Part shown: positions 41,115 to 52,406 of the stretch, piece by piece
Position numbering within the stretch: position 1 is the first letter of the stretch
How the letters are laid out: every line of letters begins with the position of its first letter
Source of the DNA: Pantoea eucalypti
Lineage (GTDB): Bacteria; Pseudomonadota; Gammaproteobacteria; Enterobacterales; Enterobacteriaceae
Direction of reading: 5' to 3'
Assembly: GCF_009646115.1 (NCBI RefSeq)
Contig: NZ_CP045720.1
Coordinates: forward strand, 496,001-560,000
Length of the DNA: 64,000 bases
The notes under the pieces: generated by a model
Databases searched by the model: none
What the model was told of the DNA's origin: nothing
What the model saw: the letters and a program-made list of their open reading frames with translations, nothing else
Position numbers and translations under genes: made by a program

Positions 41115-42395
41115 TTGTTTGACCGTTATGAAGCCGGTGAGCAGGCCGTACTGGTACACATCTGGTTCTCCCAAGACAAAGAAGTAGAAGATTTACAGGA
41201 GTTTGAAACCCTGGTTTCTTCTGCTGGCGTTGAGGCGCTGCAAGTGGTTACTGGCAGCCGTAAAGCGCCGCACCCCAAGTATTTTGTCGGTGAAGGAAAG
41301 GCCGTTGAAATTGCCGATGCGGTAAAAACAACTGGAGCATCGGTCGTGTTATTCGATCATGCCCTCACGCCCGCTCAGGAAAGAAACCTCGAGCGCCTGT
41401 GCGAATGCCGCGTCATAGATCGCACTGGTTTAATTCTGGATATCTTCGCCCAGCGTGCACGTACCCACGAAGGTAAATTGCAGGTTGAGCTGGCACAGTT
41501 ACGCCATCTTGCGACACGTCTGGTACGTGGCTGGACTCACCTTGAACGCCAGAAAGGCGGGATCGGTTTGCGTGGTCCGGGTGAAACACAGTTAGAAACA
41601 GACCGACGACTGCTGCGCGGACGAATCAGTCAGATTTTGTCTCGTCTTGAGCGGGTTGAAAAACAGCGTGAGCAGGGACGTCAGTCTCGTGCCAAAGCGG
41701 ATGTGCCAACGGTTTCGCTGGTGGGTTATACCAACGCCGGCAAGTCGACCCTCTTTAACGCCATGACTTCTGCCAACGTCTTTGCCGCAGACCAGCTGTT
41801 TGCGACCCTTGATCCCACACTGCGCCGCCTGAATGTTGCCGATGTCGGAGATGTGGTGCTGGCAGACACGGTCGGCTTTATTCGCCATCTTCCTCACGAT
41901 CTGGTTGCCGCTTTTAAAGCCACACTGCAGGAGACGCGTCAGGCGACGCTGTTAATGCACGTGATTGATGGCGCGGACCTGCGCGTGACAGAAAATATCG
42001 CCGCTGTTGATGCCGTACTGGAAGAGATTGAAGCGGATGAAATCCCGACGTTACTGGTAATGAATAAAATCGATATGCTTGACGGTTTTGAACCGCGTAT
42101 CGATCGTAACGAAGAGAATCTGCCCATTCGCGTCTGGCTCTCCGCTCAGACCGGTGTGGGTATTCCGCTGCTATGGCAGGCGCTCTCTGAACGTCTGGCG
42201 GGTGAAATTGCCCAGCATGCGTTACGTCTGCCACCGGAAGCGGGGCGACTTCGTAGCCGTTTCTATCAGTTGCAGGCGATTGAGAAAGAGTGGAATGAAG
42301 AAGACGGCAGTGTAGGATTGCAGATACGTATGCCCATCATTGAATGGATGCGTTTATGTAAGCAGGAACCGTCGCTGACCAGTTACATCGTTTGA
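41115..42395 (+). CDS. hflX: Ribosome-splitting GTPase HflX
   Basis: HflX is a GTPase and ATPase that splits stalled 70S ribosomes under heat stress. The 426 residues match E. coli. The HflX N-terminal domain and a coiled coil (about 155-190) precede the G domain with [15 protein letters not shown] and NKID. Translation starts at TTG (41115), followed by [14 protein letters not shown] as in E. coli, with GCGAGG upstream. A palindromic repeat separates it from hflK. Confidence 0.97.
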   Translation: MFDRYEAGEQAVLVHIWFSQDKEVEDLQEFETLVSSAGVEALQVVTGSRKAPHPKYFVGEGKAVEIADAVKTTGASVVLFDHALTPAQERNLERLCECRVIDRTGLILDIFAQRARTHEGKLQVELAQLRHLATRLVRGWTHLERQKGGIGLRGPGETQLETDRRLLRGRISQILSRLERVEKQREQGRQSRAKADVPTVSLVGYTNAGKSTLFNAMTSANVFAADQLFATLDPTLRRLNVADVGDVVLADTVGFIRHLPHDLVAAFKATLQETRQATLLMHVIDGADLRVTENIAAVDAVLEEIEADEIPTLLVMNKIDMLDGFEPRIDRNEENLPIRVWLSAQTGVGIPLLWQALSERLAGEIAQHALRLPPEAGRLRSRFYQLQAIEKEWNEEDGSVGLQIRMPIIEWMRLCKQEPSLTSYIV

Positions 42396-42463
42396 TATTG
42401 CCCGACGCACTTACCTCAAAATTGAAGATTGTCGCATTTTCGTTGCAGGCCAGATACGCAGGA

Positions 42464-42589
42464 TTTACCCGGGTATTTCGGATTTCAGCAAGGCGGCAAC
42501 TGAGTGAATCCCTGGGTGCTTACTGCTGTAAGTGACCGGGGTGAGCGAAGGCAGCCAACATCGCTGCAATCCGAAAGATGAAGGGTAAA
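42464..42589. repeat. Palindromic dispersed repeat, copy 1 (MITE-like)
   Basis: The 126-base unit has imperfect terminal inverted repeats: TTTACCC, five unmatched bases, TTTCGGATT and CAGC at the left, mirrored at the right ending GGGTAAA. An internal hairpin CTTAC...GTAAG within GAATCCC...GGGGTGAG lies in the middle. It shares the internal blocks GGCGGCAA, GAATCCC, GCTTAC, GTAAGTGA and GCAGCCAACA with the unit at 50621-50747, in the same orientation. It has no coding capacity. Similar units occur, from memory, in several Enterobacterales genomes. Confidence 0.75.
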
Positions 42590-42619
42590 AACCGTAATTA
42601 CAATAAATGGAGTAGAGAC

Positions 42620-43858
42620 ATGGCGTGGAATCAGCCCGGAAATAACGGACAGGACCGCGACCCGTGGGGAAGCAGCAATAATCAAGGCGGCAACTCTGGG
42701 GGAAATAAGGGAGGACGGGAATCCGGGCCTCCTGATCTGGATGATATCTTCCGTAAGCTGAGCAAGAAGCTTGGTGGACTGGGCGGTGGCAAACAGAGCG
42801 ACAACGGTCAACGCGGCTCCGGCAGCGGTGGCAAAATTGTTGGCATCGTGGCTGTTGCTGCTGTAGTCATCTGGGCTGCAAGCGGTTTCTACACCATCAA
42901 AGAAGCGGAGCGTGGCGTAGTGACGCGTTTCGGTAAGTTCAGTCACCTGGTCGAACCCGGCCTGAACTGGAAACCTACATTCATTGATCAGGTTCGTGCG
43001 GTTAACGTTGAATCAGTACGTGAACTGGCGGCTTCAGGTGTCATGCTGACTTCGGACGAGAACGTTGTGCGTGTCGAAATGAACGTGCAGTACCGCGTGA
43101 CCGATCCGGAACGTTATCTTTATGCAGTCACCAGCGCGGACGACAGCCTGCGTCAGGCAACTGACAGCGCGCTGCGCGGCGTGATTGGTCGTTCCACCAT
43201 GGACCGCATTCTGACTGAAGGCCGTACCGTGGTGCGTAGCGAAACCCAGCGTGAAATCGATGAGACGATTCGCCCTTACAACATGGGCGTCGCGGTTGTG
43301 GACGTTAACTTCCAGGCTGCCCGTCCGCCGGAAGAAGTGAAGTCTGCCTTTGATGACGCGATTGCGGCACGCGAAAACCGTGAGCAGTACGTCCGTGAAG
43401 CAGAAGCTTACGCCAACGAAGTTCAGCCTCGAGCTAACGGCCGTGCGCAACGTATTCTGGAAGAGGCGCGTGCATACAAAGAGCGTACCGTTCTGGAAGC
43501 CCAGGGTGAAGTGGCGCGATTCGCCAAAATTCTGCCGGAATATAAAGCCGCGCCTGAAATCACCAAAGAGCGTCTTTATATCGAGACGATGGAACGTGTG
43601 CTGAGCCATACCCGCAAAGTCCTGGTTAACGATCGGGGTAATAACCTGATGGTGCTGCCGCTGGATCAACTGATGCGTGGCACCCAGGCTGCACCGGGCC
43701 AGAGCGGTCAGAAGGGCAGTAACAGTTCTTCGCTGCCGGCTATCTCCGATCGCGGCGCCAGCCGCAATGACACGTCGTCATACAGTCCGGACAACATCAT
43801 GGATCAGCGTCGGGCCAATGCTCAGCGCAGCGACAGCCAGCGCGAAGGGAGAGAGTAA
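42620..43858 (+). CDS. hflK: HflK subunit of the FtsH-modulating HflKC complex
   Basis: HflK and HflC are SPFH/prohibitin-type membrane proteins that assemble into a periplasmic cage around the FtsH protease. The 412 residues (E. coli 419) have a glycine- and asparagine-rich cytoplasmic N-terminus, one membrane segment (about 80-100), the SPFH domain (about 100-280), a coiled coil with EAEAYANEVQPRANG and a serine-rich tail. Start at 42620 (MAWNQPGNNGQDRDPWG) matches E. coli. It is four bases ahead of hflC. Confidence 0.98.
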   Translation: MAWNQPGNNGQDRDPWGSSNNQGGNSGGNKGGRESGPPDLDDIFRKLSKKLGGLGGGKQSDNGQRGSGSGGKIVGIVAVAAVVIWAASGFYTIKEAERGVVTRFGKFSHLVEPGLNWKPTFIDQVRAVNVESVRELAASGVMLTSDENVVRVEMNVQYRVTDPERYLYAVTSADDSLRQATDSALRGVIGRSTMDRILTEGRTVVRSETQREIDETIRPYNMGVAVVDVNFQAARPPEEVKSAFDDAIAARENREQYVREAEAYANEVQPRANGRAQRILEEARAYKERTVLEAQGEVARFAKILPEYKAAPEITKERLYIETMERVLSHTRKVLVNDRGNNLMVLPLDQLMRGTQAAPGQSGQKGSNSSSLPAISDRGASRNDTSSYSPDNIMDQRRANAQRSDSQREGRE

Positions 43859-43861
43859 TCG

Positions 43862-44866
43862 ATGCGTAAGCCAATAGTATTTTTGATCATTGTCGTGCTG
43901 GTGGCGCTCTATGCGTCGCTGTTTGTGGTGCAGGAAGGGGAGCGAGGCATTGTTCTGCGCTTCGGCAAAGTCCTGCGCGATGGTGAAAACAAACCGCAGG
44001 TGTTTGCGCCGGGCCTGCATTTCAAGATCCCATTCCTGGAAACGGTTAAAACGCTGGATGCGCGCATTCAGACCATGGATAACCAGGCCGATCGCTTCGT
44101 CACTAAAGAGAAGAAAGATCTGATCGTCGACTCTTACATCAAGTGGCGTATTAGCGACTTCAGTCGCTACTACCTGGCTACCGGCGGCGGCGATGTCTCT
44201 CAGGCGGAAGTGCTGCTGAAACGTAAGTTCAGTGACCGCTTGCGTTCTGAAATGGGCCGTCTGGATGTGAAAGATATCGTAACGGACTCTCGTGGTCGCC
44301 TGACGACGGATGTGCGTGACGCGCTGAACACCGGTTCTGCTGGCAGCGATGATGAAATCGCAACGCCTGCGGCCGATGACGCTATTGCCAGTGCAGCGGC
44401 TCGTGTAGAGCGTGAAACCAACAGCAGCGAGCCGGCGCCCAATCCGAACAGTATGGCGGCATTAGGTATTCAGGTGATGGATGTGCGCATCAAGCAGATC
44501 AACCTGCCGACTGAGGTTTCCGATGCGATCTTCAACCGTATGCGTGCCGAGCGTGAAGCGGTAGCGCGTAGCCAGCGTTCGCAGGGTCAGGAAGAGGCTG
44601 AAAAACTGCGTGCTCAGGCCGATTATCAGGTGACACGTACTCTGGCTGAAGCCCAGCGTGAAGCGCTGATTACACGTGGTGATGGTGATGCGGAAACGGC
44701 GCGGTTGTTTGCCGATGCGTTCAGCAAAGATCCTGACTTCTACGCTTTCATTCGTAGCCTGCGCGCCTATGAAAACAGCTTCAGTGAAAATCAGGATGTG
44801 ATGGTGTTAAGTCCGGATAGCGACTTCTTCCGATATATGAAGGCGCCCTCTAACGCGACACGTTAA
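43862..44866 (+). CDS. hflC: HflC subunit of the FtsH-modulating HflKC complex
   Basis: The 334 residues match E. coli. One N-terminal membrane segment (about 4-22) is followed by the SPFH domain and a coiled coil rich in glutamate, arginine and alanine (about 220-280). It acts with HflK to restrict FtsH access to membrane substrates. A strong intrinsic terminator follows. Confidence 0.98.
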   Translation: MRKPIVFLIIVVLVALYASLFVVQEGERGIVLRFGKVLRDGENKPQVFAPGLHFKIPFLETVKTLDARIQTMDNQADRFVTKEKKDLIVDSYIKWRISDFSRYYLATGGGDVSQAEVLLKRKFSDRLRSEMGRLDVKDIVTDSRGRLTTDVRDALNTGSAGSDDEIATPAADDAIASAAARVERETNSSEPAPNPNSMAALGIQVMDVRIKQINLPTEVSDAIFNRMRAEREAVARSQRSQGQEEAEKLRAQADYQVTRTLAEAQREALITRGDGDAETARLFADAFSKDPDFYAFIRSLRAYENSFSENQDVMVLSPDSDFFRYMKAPSNATR

Positions 44867-44883
44867 GAACTGATATAACCTGT

Positions 44884-44912
44884 AGGCCGACAATGTTGTC
44901 GGCCTTTTTTTT
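44884..44912 (+). terminator. hflC terminator
   Basis: A perfect stem AGGCCGACA/TGTCGGCCT with a four-base loop is followed by a run of eight T. It ends hflC and lies only about 10 bases before the yjeT start, so the T run sits in or near the yjeT ribosome-site region. Confidence 0.9.
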
Positions 44913-44922
44913 GGGTATCAGA

Positions 44923-45123
44923 ATGAAAACGAGCATCTGGATGGCACTGGCGCTGGTATTAGTGCTGGAAGGGTTGGGACCGATGTTTATGCCACGCGCC
45001 TGGCGACGCATGATCCTGACGATGAGCCGTTTACCCGATCGCCTGCTGCACCGATTTGGTGGTGGACTGGTGGTGGCTGGCATGGTGATCTATTGCATGC
45101 TGAGTCTGCACGGCAACCTGTAA
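44923..45123 (+). CDS. yjeT: Small DUF2065 membrane protein YjeT
   Basis: The 66-residue protein has two hydrophobic segments, LALVLVLEGLGPM near the start and GGLVVAGMVIYCML at the end, and matches E. coli YjeT. Function is unknown. The start at 44923 (MKTSIWMALAL) fits E. coli; the frame extends back into the terminator and is unlikely to be used there. The ribosome site is weak (GGGTATCAG). Confidence 0.85.
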   Translation: MKTSIWMALALVLVLEGLGPMFMPRAWRRMILTMSRLPDRLLHRFGGGLVVAGMVIYCMLSLHGNL

Positions 45124-45228
45124 ACCGGGAGAAGATCGGCTAAATTGTGCCTCTTTGCGCCGTTATCCCCAATATGTTGTAGTGATCAAAACGCAGGCAA
45201 AAAAGCGCGCAATCGTATGCTAAAAGTG

Positions 45229-45257
45229 CTGAAAAGCATAGGATCAGATGGTAGAAT
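45229..45257 (+). promoter_or_regulatory. Putative purA promoter
   Basis: CTGAAA (45229-45234), a 17-base spacer and TAGAAT (45252-45257) form a reasonable sigma-70 match 30 bases upstream of the purA ATG. PurR control is known for E. coli purA, but I found no convincing PurR box. Confidence 0.4.
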
Positions 45258-45284
45258 CCTTTTTTAAGCAATCGGTGATTTTGA

Positions 45285-46586
<1,302 letters not shown>

Positions 46587-46593
46587 TCATTCA

Positions 46594-46622
46594 GGCCGGA
46601 CACTGTCCGGCCCTTGTTTTTC
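46594..46622 (+). terminator. purA terminator
   Basis: The stem GGCCGGA/TCCGGCC with loop CACTG is followed by CTTGTTTTT. It lies seven bases after the purA stop. Confidence 0.85.
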
Positions 46623-46804
46623 CACTCTCAGATGCCACTTAATCTCCCTTCGCTTGTCAAACCTTGTGCTGGCTTAAAAAAACGCACGGCTGATCAGACT
46701 CTGGTTTATCATCGTAGTTAATCGAATGGCGATCCGATTCAATCCTGACATCAATCGTAAGGCGAATAACCTAATGCCACGCCTGAAGGTTCACCGAGGT
46801 TACT

Positions 46805-47248
46805 GTGCAGCTCACGAGTTTTACTGATTATGGCTTACGCGCCCTGATTTATCTGGCATCGTTGCCAGAAGGTCAGCAGACCAATATTACGGAAGTGACA
46901 AACACCTATGGTTTGTCCCGCAATCATATGGTCAAAATCATCAATCAGCTGAGCCGGGCGGGCTATGTCGCCGCCACGCGTGGTAAAAACGGCGGCATTC
47001 GTTTGGGTATGCCAGCGCGCCAGATTGTCATTGGCGACGTGGTACGTAAGATGGAGCCACTACAACTGGTTGACTGCGCCTCCTGTTCCATCACGCCAGC
47101 CTGTCGTCTGAAGCAGGCATTACATGATGCAGTGCAGCGATTTTTGCAGGAGCTGGATAACTATACCCTGGCAGACCTGGTCGAAGGCAATACACCACTT
47201 TATGAGATCATCTTGTCCAGATCGCCAGTGGCAATAAATATTAAATGA
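46805..47248 (+). CDS. nsrR: Nitric-oxide-sensing Rrf2-family repressor NsrR
   Basis: NsrR uses an iron-sulfur cluster to sense nitric oxide and represses hmp and other detoxification genes. The 147 residues (E. coli 141) start at GTG and keep the winged helix (about 1-65) and the [10 protein letters not shown] wing. The cluster cysteines are C91, C94 and C100, spacing C-x2-C-x5-C; E. coli has C-x4-C-x5-C, so two residues are missing between the first pair. Gene order nsrR-rnr-rlmB supports the call. Confidence 0.94.
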   Translation: MQLTSFTDYGLRALIYLASLPEGQQTNITEVTNTYGLSRNHMVKIINQLSRAGYVAATRGKNGGIRLGMPARQIVIGDVVRKMEPLQLVDCASCSITPACRLKQALHDAVQRFLQELDNYTLADLVEGNTPLYEIILSRSPVAINIK

Positions 47249-47264
47249 CATCGGAGGAACCGCT

Positions 47265-49754
47265 ATGTCAAAAGATCCATTTCAGGATAGAGAAGCTGAA
47301 AAATACGAAAACCCTATTCCGAGCCGTGAATTTATTCTGGCTCTGCTAGAAAAACGTGAAAAACCGGCCAGCCGTGAAGAGCTGGCTGAAGAGATGAATC
47401 TGCAGGAAGAAGAGCACCTTGAGGCGCTGCGTCGCCGCCTTCGCGCTATGGAGCGTGATGGTCAGCTGGTGTTCACCCGCCGTCAGTGTTATGCCCTGCC
47501 AGAACGCCTTGATCTCCTGCGCGGTAAAGTCATTGGCCATCGTGATGGCTACGGCTTCCTGCGGGCAGAAGGCCAGAAAGATGACCTTTACCTCTCCGCA
47601 GAACAGATGAAATTCTGTATGCACGGTGACGTGATCCTGGCGCAGCCGCTGGGTGCCGATCGCAAAGGCCGCCGCGAAGCGCGTGTGGTTCGCGTGCAGG
47701 AACCCCGCAACAATCAGATCGTTGGCCGTTACTTTACCGACGCTGGCGCAGGTTTTGTGGTACCGGACGACAGTCGCCTGAGTTTTGATATTCTCATCCC
47801 GCCTGAAGAGACGATGAATGCCCGTATGGGTTCCGTGGTGGTGGTTGAGCTGGTCCAGCGTCCGAACCGTCGCAGCAAGGCGATCGGTAAAATTGCAGAG
47901 ATTCTGGGCGATGATATGGGCACCAGCCTGGCCGTAGATATGGCGCTGCGTACCCATGAAATTCCGCACACCTGGCCGCCAGAAGTGGAAGCGCAGATCA
48001 GTAAGCTGAAAGAAGAAGTGCCGGAAGAGGCCAAAAAAGGCCGCGTCGATCTGCGTAAACTGCCGCTGGTCACCATCGATGGTGAAGATGCCCGTGACTT
48101 TGATGATGCTGTCTACTGTGAGAAGAAGCGCGGTGGCGGATGGCGTCTGTGGGTGGCGATTGCCGACGTGAGTTACTACGTCCGTCCTGGCACGCCACTG
48201 GATGACGAAGCGCATCAGCGCGGCACCTCAGTTTACTTCCCGTCGCAGGTTGTTCCGATGCTGCCGGAAGTGCTGTCGAATGGCTTATGTTCGCTTAACC
48301 CGCAGGTCGATCGTCTCTGTATGGTGTGCGAGATGACCATTTCGACCAAGGGCAAGCTGACAGGCTTTAAGCACTACGAAGCGGTAATGAATTCCCATGC
48401 GCGTCTGACCTATAACAAAGTCTGGAACATCCTGCAGGGCGACAAAGAGCTGCGTCAGCAGTATGCACCGCTGGTCAAAGACCTCGAAGAGCTGAATAAC
48501 CTCTATCATGCGCTGGAAGCTGCCCGTGAAGAGCGTGGCGGCATCTCGTTTGAAACGGAAGAGGCGAAGTTCATCTTCAACGCCGAGCGCCGTATTGAAC
48601 GTGTTGAGCGTGCATCACGTAATGACGCCCACAAACTGATTGAAGAGTGCATGATCCTGGCGAACATCGCCTCGGCACGCTTCGTTGAGAAAAATCAGGA
48701 ACCGGCACTGTTCCGCGATCACGATCGCCCGACCGACGAGAGCATCAAGAGCTTCCGTACCGTGCTTAATGAGCTGGGACTGACGCTGCCTGGCGGCAAT
48801 AAACCGCAGCCGGTTGATTATGCAGCGCTGCTGAAGCAGGTTGCCGATCGTCCTGATGCGGAAATGCTGCAAACCATGCTGCTGCGTTCGATGAAGCAGG
48901 CCGTTTACGATCCGGAAAACCGCGGTCACTTTGGTCTGGCACTCTCGTCCTATGCGCACTTTACTTCGCCGATTCGCCGCTACCCGGATCTGACGCTGCA
49001 CCGCGCTATCAAGTATCTGCTGGCGAAAGAGCAGGGTGAAGGCAAGGGACTGGTTCAACGTGCCATCAAGTACCTGATGCCTAAAGATAAAAATGCCAAA
49101 GATCTCACTACGGCAACCGGCGGCTATCACTACGAGATGCCGGAGATGCTGCAGCTGGGTCTGCACTGCTCCCTGACCGAGCGCCGTGCGGATGAAGCGA
49201 CCCGCGACGTCGCGGACTGGCTCAAGTGTGACTTTATGCAGGATCAGGTTGGCAATGTCTTCAACGGCGTCATCTCCAGCGTCACCGGATTTGGCTTCTT
49301 TGTCCGCTTAAGCGATTTGTTCATCGACGGTCTGGTGCACGTTTCAACGCTCGACAACGATTACTACCGTTTTGATCCGGTTGGTCAGCGTCTGATTGGT
49401 GAATCGGGCGGTCGCACCTATCGTCTGGGTGACACGGTTGAAGTGCGTGTTGAAGCGGTCCACATGGACGAGCGTAAAATCGACTTTGCTCTGATCTCCA
49501 GCCAGCGTCAGGTCCGTGGTGAAGGTAAAACCGCGCGTGACCGGGCAAAACGTGACGATAACGCCCCAACGAAACGCCGTCGCAATGCGAGCAAGAAGTC
49601 TAACTTCGAGCCGGATTCTGCGTTCCGGGGTGATAAAGGCAAGCCCGCCGCTGCGGATTCCGCGAATAAAAGTAAAAATGTCTCGGAAAAAACCCGTAAA
49701 ATCGCCGCCGCCACCCGGGCGAAGCGCGCCAGAAAAAAGGCGCAGCCTGACTGA
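47265..49754 (+). CDS. rnr: Ribonuclease R
   Basis: RNase R is a processive 3'-5' exoribonuclease that degrades structured RNA and takes part in tmRNA-linked decay. The 829 residues (E. coli 813) show an N-terminal winged helix, two cold-shock domains (about 80-240), the RNB catalytic domain (about 260-590, with [11 protein letters not shown]), an S1 domain (about 640-725) and a basic lysine/arginine-rich tail. GGAGGAA precedes the ATG, 16 bases after nsrR. Confidence 0.98.
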   Translation: MSKDPFQDREAEKYENPIPSREFILALLEKREKPASREELAEEMNLQEEEHLEALRRRLRAMERDGQLVFTRRQCYALPERLDLLRGKVIGHRDGYGFLRAEGQKDDLYLSAEQMKFCMHGDVILAQPLGADRKGRREARVVRVQEPRNNQIVGRYFTDAGAGFVVPDDSRLSFDILIPPEETMNARMGSVVVVELVQRPNRRSKAIGKIAEILGDDMGTSLAVDMALRTHEIPHTWPPEVEAQISKLKEEVPEEAKKGRVDLRKLPLVTIDGEDARDFDDAVYCEKKRGGGWRLWVAIADVSYYVRPGTPLDDEAHQRGTSVYFPSQVVPMLPEVLSNGLCSLNPQVDRLCMVCEMTISTKGKLTGFKHYEAVMNSHARLTYNKVWNILQGDKELRQQYAPLVKDLEELNNLYHALEAAREERGGISFETEEAKFIFNAERRIERVERASRNDAHKLIEECMILANIASARFVEKNQEPALFRDHDRPTDESIKSFRTVLNELGLTLPGGNKPQPVDYAALLKQVADRPDAEMLQTMLLRSMKQAVYDPENRGHFGLALSSYAHFTSPIRRYPDLTLHRAIKYLLAKEQGEGKGLVQRAIKYLMPKDKNAKDLTTATGGYHYEMPEMLQLGLHCSLTERRADEATRDVADWLKCDFMQDQVGNVFNGVISSVTGFGFFVRLSDLFIDGLVHVSTLDNDYYRFDPVGQRLIGESGGRTYRLGDTVEVRVEAVHMDERKIDFALISSQRQVRGEGKTARDRAKRDDNAPTKRRRNASKKSNFEPDSAFRGDKGKPAAADSANKSKNVSEKTRKIAAATRAKRARKKAQPD

Positions 49755-49763
49755 TGCGCGCAC

Positions 49764-49789
49764 CCGCCCTTTCTCCTGAGAAAGGGCGG
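49764..49789 (+). other. Perfect hairpin between rnr and rlmB
   Basis: A 12-base-pair perfect stem CCGCCCTTTCTC with its complement and a two-base centre lies 10 bases after the rnr stop and 33 before rlmB. Only TCATTTATT follows, so it may stabilise the rnr 3' end or attenuate read-through rather than fully terminate. Confidence 0.55.
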
Positions 49790-49822
49790 TCATTTATTCA
49801 TTTCCAAACACTGAGCAGATCG

Positions 49823-50557
49823 ATGAGCGAAATTATTTTTGGTATCCATGCCGTGCAGGCGTTGCTGGAACGTGACCCACAACGTTTCCAGGAAGTCTTT
49901 ATCCTCAAAGGCCGCGACGATCGTCGCCTGCAACCCGTGGTCGCCGCGCTGGAAGCTCAGGGGATTGTTATTCAGCTGGCCGAGCGCAAGTGGCTCGACA
50001 GCCAGGTTGAAGGCGGTGTGCATCAGGGTATCGTAGCCCGGGTGAAACCGGGCCGTCAGTATCAGGAAGGCGATCTGCCGGATCTGCTGCAGAGCCTGGA
50101 CAAACCGTTCCTGCTGGTGCTGGACGGTGTCACCGATCCCCATAACCTGGGTGCCTGCCTGCGCAGCGCTGATGCTGCCGGTGTTCACGCCATCATCGTG
50201 CCAAAAGATCGTTCCGCTCCCCTGAACGCCACCGCCAAAAAAGTGGCCAGTGGCGCGGCAGAGAATGTGCCGTTGATCCGCGTGACCAACCTGGCGCGTA
50301 CTCTGCGTCTGCTGCAGGAATATAACATCTGGGTCGTTGGCACCGCAGGTGAAGCGGACCATACCGTCTTCCAGAGCAAAATGACCGGCCCGATGGCGCT
50401 TGTGATGGGCGCAGAAGGGGAAGGCATGCGTCGTCTGACCCGTGAGCATTGCGATGAGCTGATCAGCATTCCGATGGCGGGCAGCGTTTCTTCGTTGAAT
50501 GTCTCGGTCGCCACCGGCGTCTGCCTGTTTGAAGCGGTGCGTCAGCGCAACGCCTGA
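49823..50557 (+). CDS. rlmB: 23S rRNA (guanosine-2251-2'-O)-methyltransferase RlmB
   Basis: RlmB is a SpoU/TrmH-type methyltransferase that modifies G2251 in the 23S peptidyl-transferase P loop. The 244 residues (E. coli 243) have an L30e-like N-terminal domain and the knotted domain with [26 protein letters not shown] and [14 protein letters not shown], each in its usual order. The start is at 49823 ([11 protein letters not shown]); the frame opens upstream but without homology. Confidence 0.98.
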   Translation: MSEIIFGIHAVQALLERDPQRFQEVFILKGRDDRRLQPVVAALEAQGIVIQLAERKWLDSQVEGGVHQGIVARVKPGRQYQEGDLPDLLQSLDKPFLLVLDGVTDPHNLGACLRSADAAGVHAIIVPKDRSAPLNATAKKVASGAAENVPLIRVTNLARTLRLLQEYNIWVVGTAGEADHTVFQSKMTGPMALVMGAEGEGMRRLTREHCDELISIPMAGSVSSLNVSVATGVCLFEAVRQRNA

Positions 50558-50620
50558 TCCCCGATGTGATCCTCGCCACAAATTAGTTTCTGTACCAGGC
50601 ATAACTGCACGTCATTCGTA

Positions 50621-50747
<127 letters not shown>

Positions 50748-50777
50748 CTTACTGAGTGACATCCGCGAGGAGCCGTT

Positions 50778-52406
50778 ATGACCTGGACAACACACACTGT
50801 TTTTAATCAGCCTCATCCTCTGAGCAACAGCAATCTGTTTCTGTCTGATACGCCGCTTGGCGAGGCACTGTCACGCGAAGGTGCCGGATGGGATCGGGAA
50901 TGGCTGGCATCGGTAGGTCGTCAGCTGGGCAGCGCCGAGTCTCTGGAGCTGGGCCGACTCGCCAATGCTGAGCCGCCTGAACTGCTGCGCTACGACGCCC
51001 GTGGCGAACGCATGGATGAAGTTCGTTTCCATCCCGCCTGGCATCTGCTGATGCAGGGTGTCTGCGCCAGTCGCCTGCACAACCTGAGCTGGCAGCCCAC
51101 GGTTCGTGAACAGGCCAGCGTGGCGCGCGCTGCGCGCTTTATTCTGCATGCGCAGGTTGAGGCGGGCACGCTCTGCCCGGTGACCATGACACACGCGGCC
51201 ATTCCCCTGCTACAGACTTATCTGCCGGCCGCCTTTGAAGGCTGGCTCGATCCGCTGCTCAGCGATCGCTACGACACCCATGCACAGCCCGGCGACCAGA
51301 AGCGGGGTCTGCTAATCGGAATGGGTATGACGGAAAAGCAGGGCGGCAGCGATCTGCTCACCAGCACCACCCACGCTGAACCGCTGGGCGCGCGTGGCGC
51401 AGGTGAAGCCTACCGCCTGACGGGCCATAAATGGTTTTTCTCCGTGCCACAGAGTGATGCGCATCTGGTGCTGGCTCAGACGCCTGCCGGATTAAGCTGT
51501 TTCTTCCTGCCGCGGCTGTTACCCGATGGGTCACGCAATGCCATCCAGCTGGAGCGGCTAAAAGATAAGCTGGGCAATCGTTCCAATGCCAGCTGTGAAG
51601 TGGAGTTTCGCGACGCGACTGGCTGGCTGCTGGGTGAGGAGGGCGAAGGCGTGCGGCTGATCCTGAAGATGGGCGGCATGACGCGTTTCGACTGCGCCCT
51701 TGGCAGTCACGGTCAGATGCGCCGCGCTTTCTCGGTAGCCGTCTCGCATGCCCATCAGCGTCAGGTAATGGGGAAAAATCTGGTGGAGCAGCCGCTGATG
51801 CGTCAGGTTCTGGCTCAGCAGGCATTGCAGCTGGAGGGGCAAACTGCACTGCTGATGCGGCTGGCGCGCGCCTGGTCACAGCCGGCAAAACCGCATGAAG
51901 TCACCTTTGCCCGCCTGTTTACGCCCGCGGCAAAATATGAGATCTGCAAAGCGGGTGCGCCGTTCGTTGCGGAGTCGATGGAGGTGCTGGGAGGGATCGG
52001 CTATTGCGAGGCCAGTGAGCTCCCGCGCCTCTATCGTGACATGCCCGTCAATAGCATCTGGGAAGGATCGGGCAACGTGATGTGCCTTGATGTGCTGCGC
52101 GTGCTTGCCCGTCAGGCAGAGGTTACCGCGATGCTAAGTCAGGAATTTGAAGCAGTGAAGGGGAGTAACCGCCATTTTGATACGCGCTGGCGTCAGCTGC
52201 GTCTGAGGCTTAACCACGTTCCTGAAGAGCAGGCGCGTGAGGTTACCCGCACGCTGCTGCTGCTGGCAATGGGTGCACAGCTACTGAAATATGCCGAACC
52301 TCCGCTGGCGGATGCATGGTGCCAGCAGTGGCTCGACCAGCGTGGCTCGCGCCCGCTTGAGGCCGCGATTACCGATCGTTTACTGGACCGTGCCTGCGGC
52401 AGGTGA
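50778..52406 (+). CDS. aidB: Adaptive-response flavoprotein AidB
   Basis: AidB is a DNA-binding flavoprotein of the acyl-CoA dehydrogenase fold, induced in the Ada response and thought to protect DNA from alkylation. The 542 residues match E. coli (541). The dehydrogenase core (about 180-430) includes GMTEKQGGSD and GGIGYCEASELPRLYRD, and the basic C-terminal domain (about 440-541) is the DNA-binding part. Its end overlaps the convergent bsmA by 27 bases. Confidence 0.96.
   Translation: MTWTTHTVFNQPHPLSNSNLFLSDTPLGEALSREGAGWDREWLASVGRQLGSAESLELGRLANAEPPELLRYDARGERMDEVRFHPAWHLLMQGVCASRLHNLSWQPTVREQASVARAARFILHAQVEAGTLCPVTMTHAAIPLLQTYLPAAFEGWLDPLLSDRYDTHAQPGDQKRGLLIGMGMTEKQGGSDLLTSTTHAEPLGARGAGEAYRLTGHKWFFSVPQSDAHLVLAQTPAGLSCFFLPRLLPDGSRNAIQLERLKDKLGNRSNASCEVEFRDATGWLLGEEGEGVRLILKMGGMTRFDCALGSHGQMRRAFSVAVSHAHQRQVMGKNLVEQPLMRQVLAQQALQLEGQTALLMRLARAWSQPAKPHEVTFARLFTPAAKYEICKAGAPFVAESMEVLGGIGYCEASELPRLYRDMPVNSIWEGSGNVMCLDVLRVLARQAEVTAMLSQEFEAVKGSNRHFDTRWRQLRLRLNHVPEEQAREVTRTLLLLAMGAQLLKYAEPPLADAWCQQWLDQRGSRPLEAAITDRLLDRACGR

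Noticed and set aside
45190..45210. PurR-like sequence upstream of purA
   Set aside because: ACGCAGGCAAAAAAG matches only one half of the PurR palindrome, so it was not annotated.
47346..48215. Open frame of 289 codons opposite rnr
   Set aside because: It is antisense to a conserved exonuclease gene and shows no recognisable motif.
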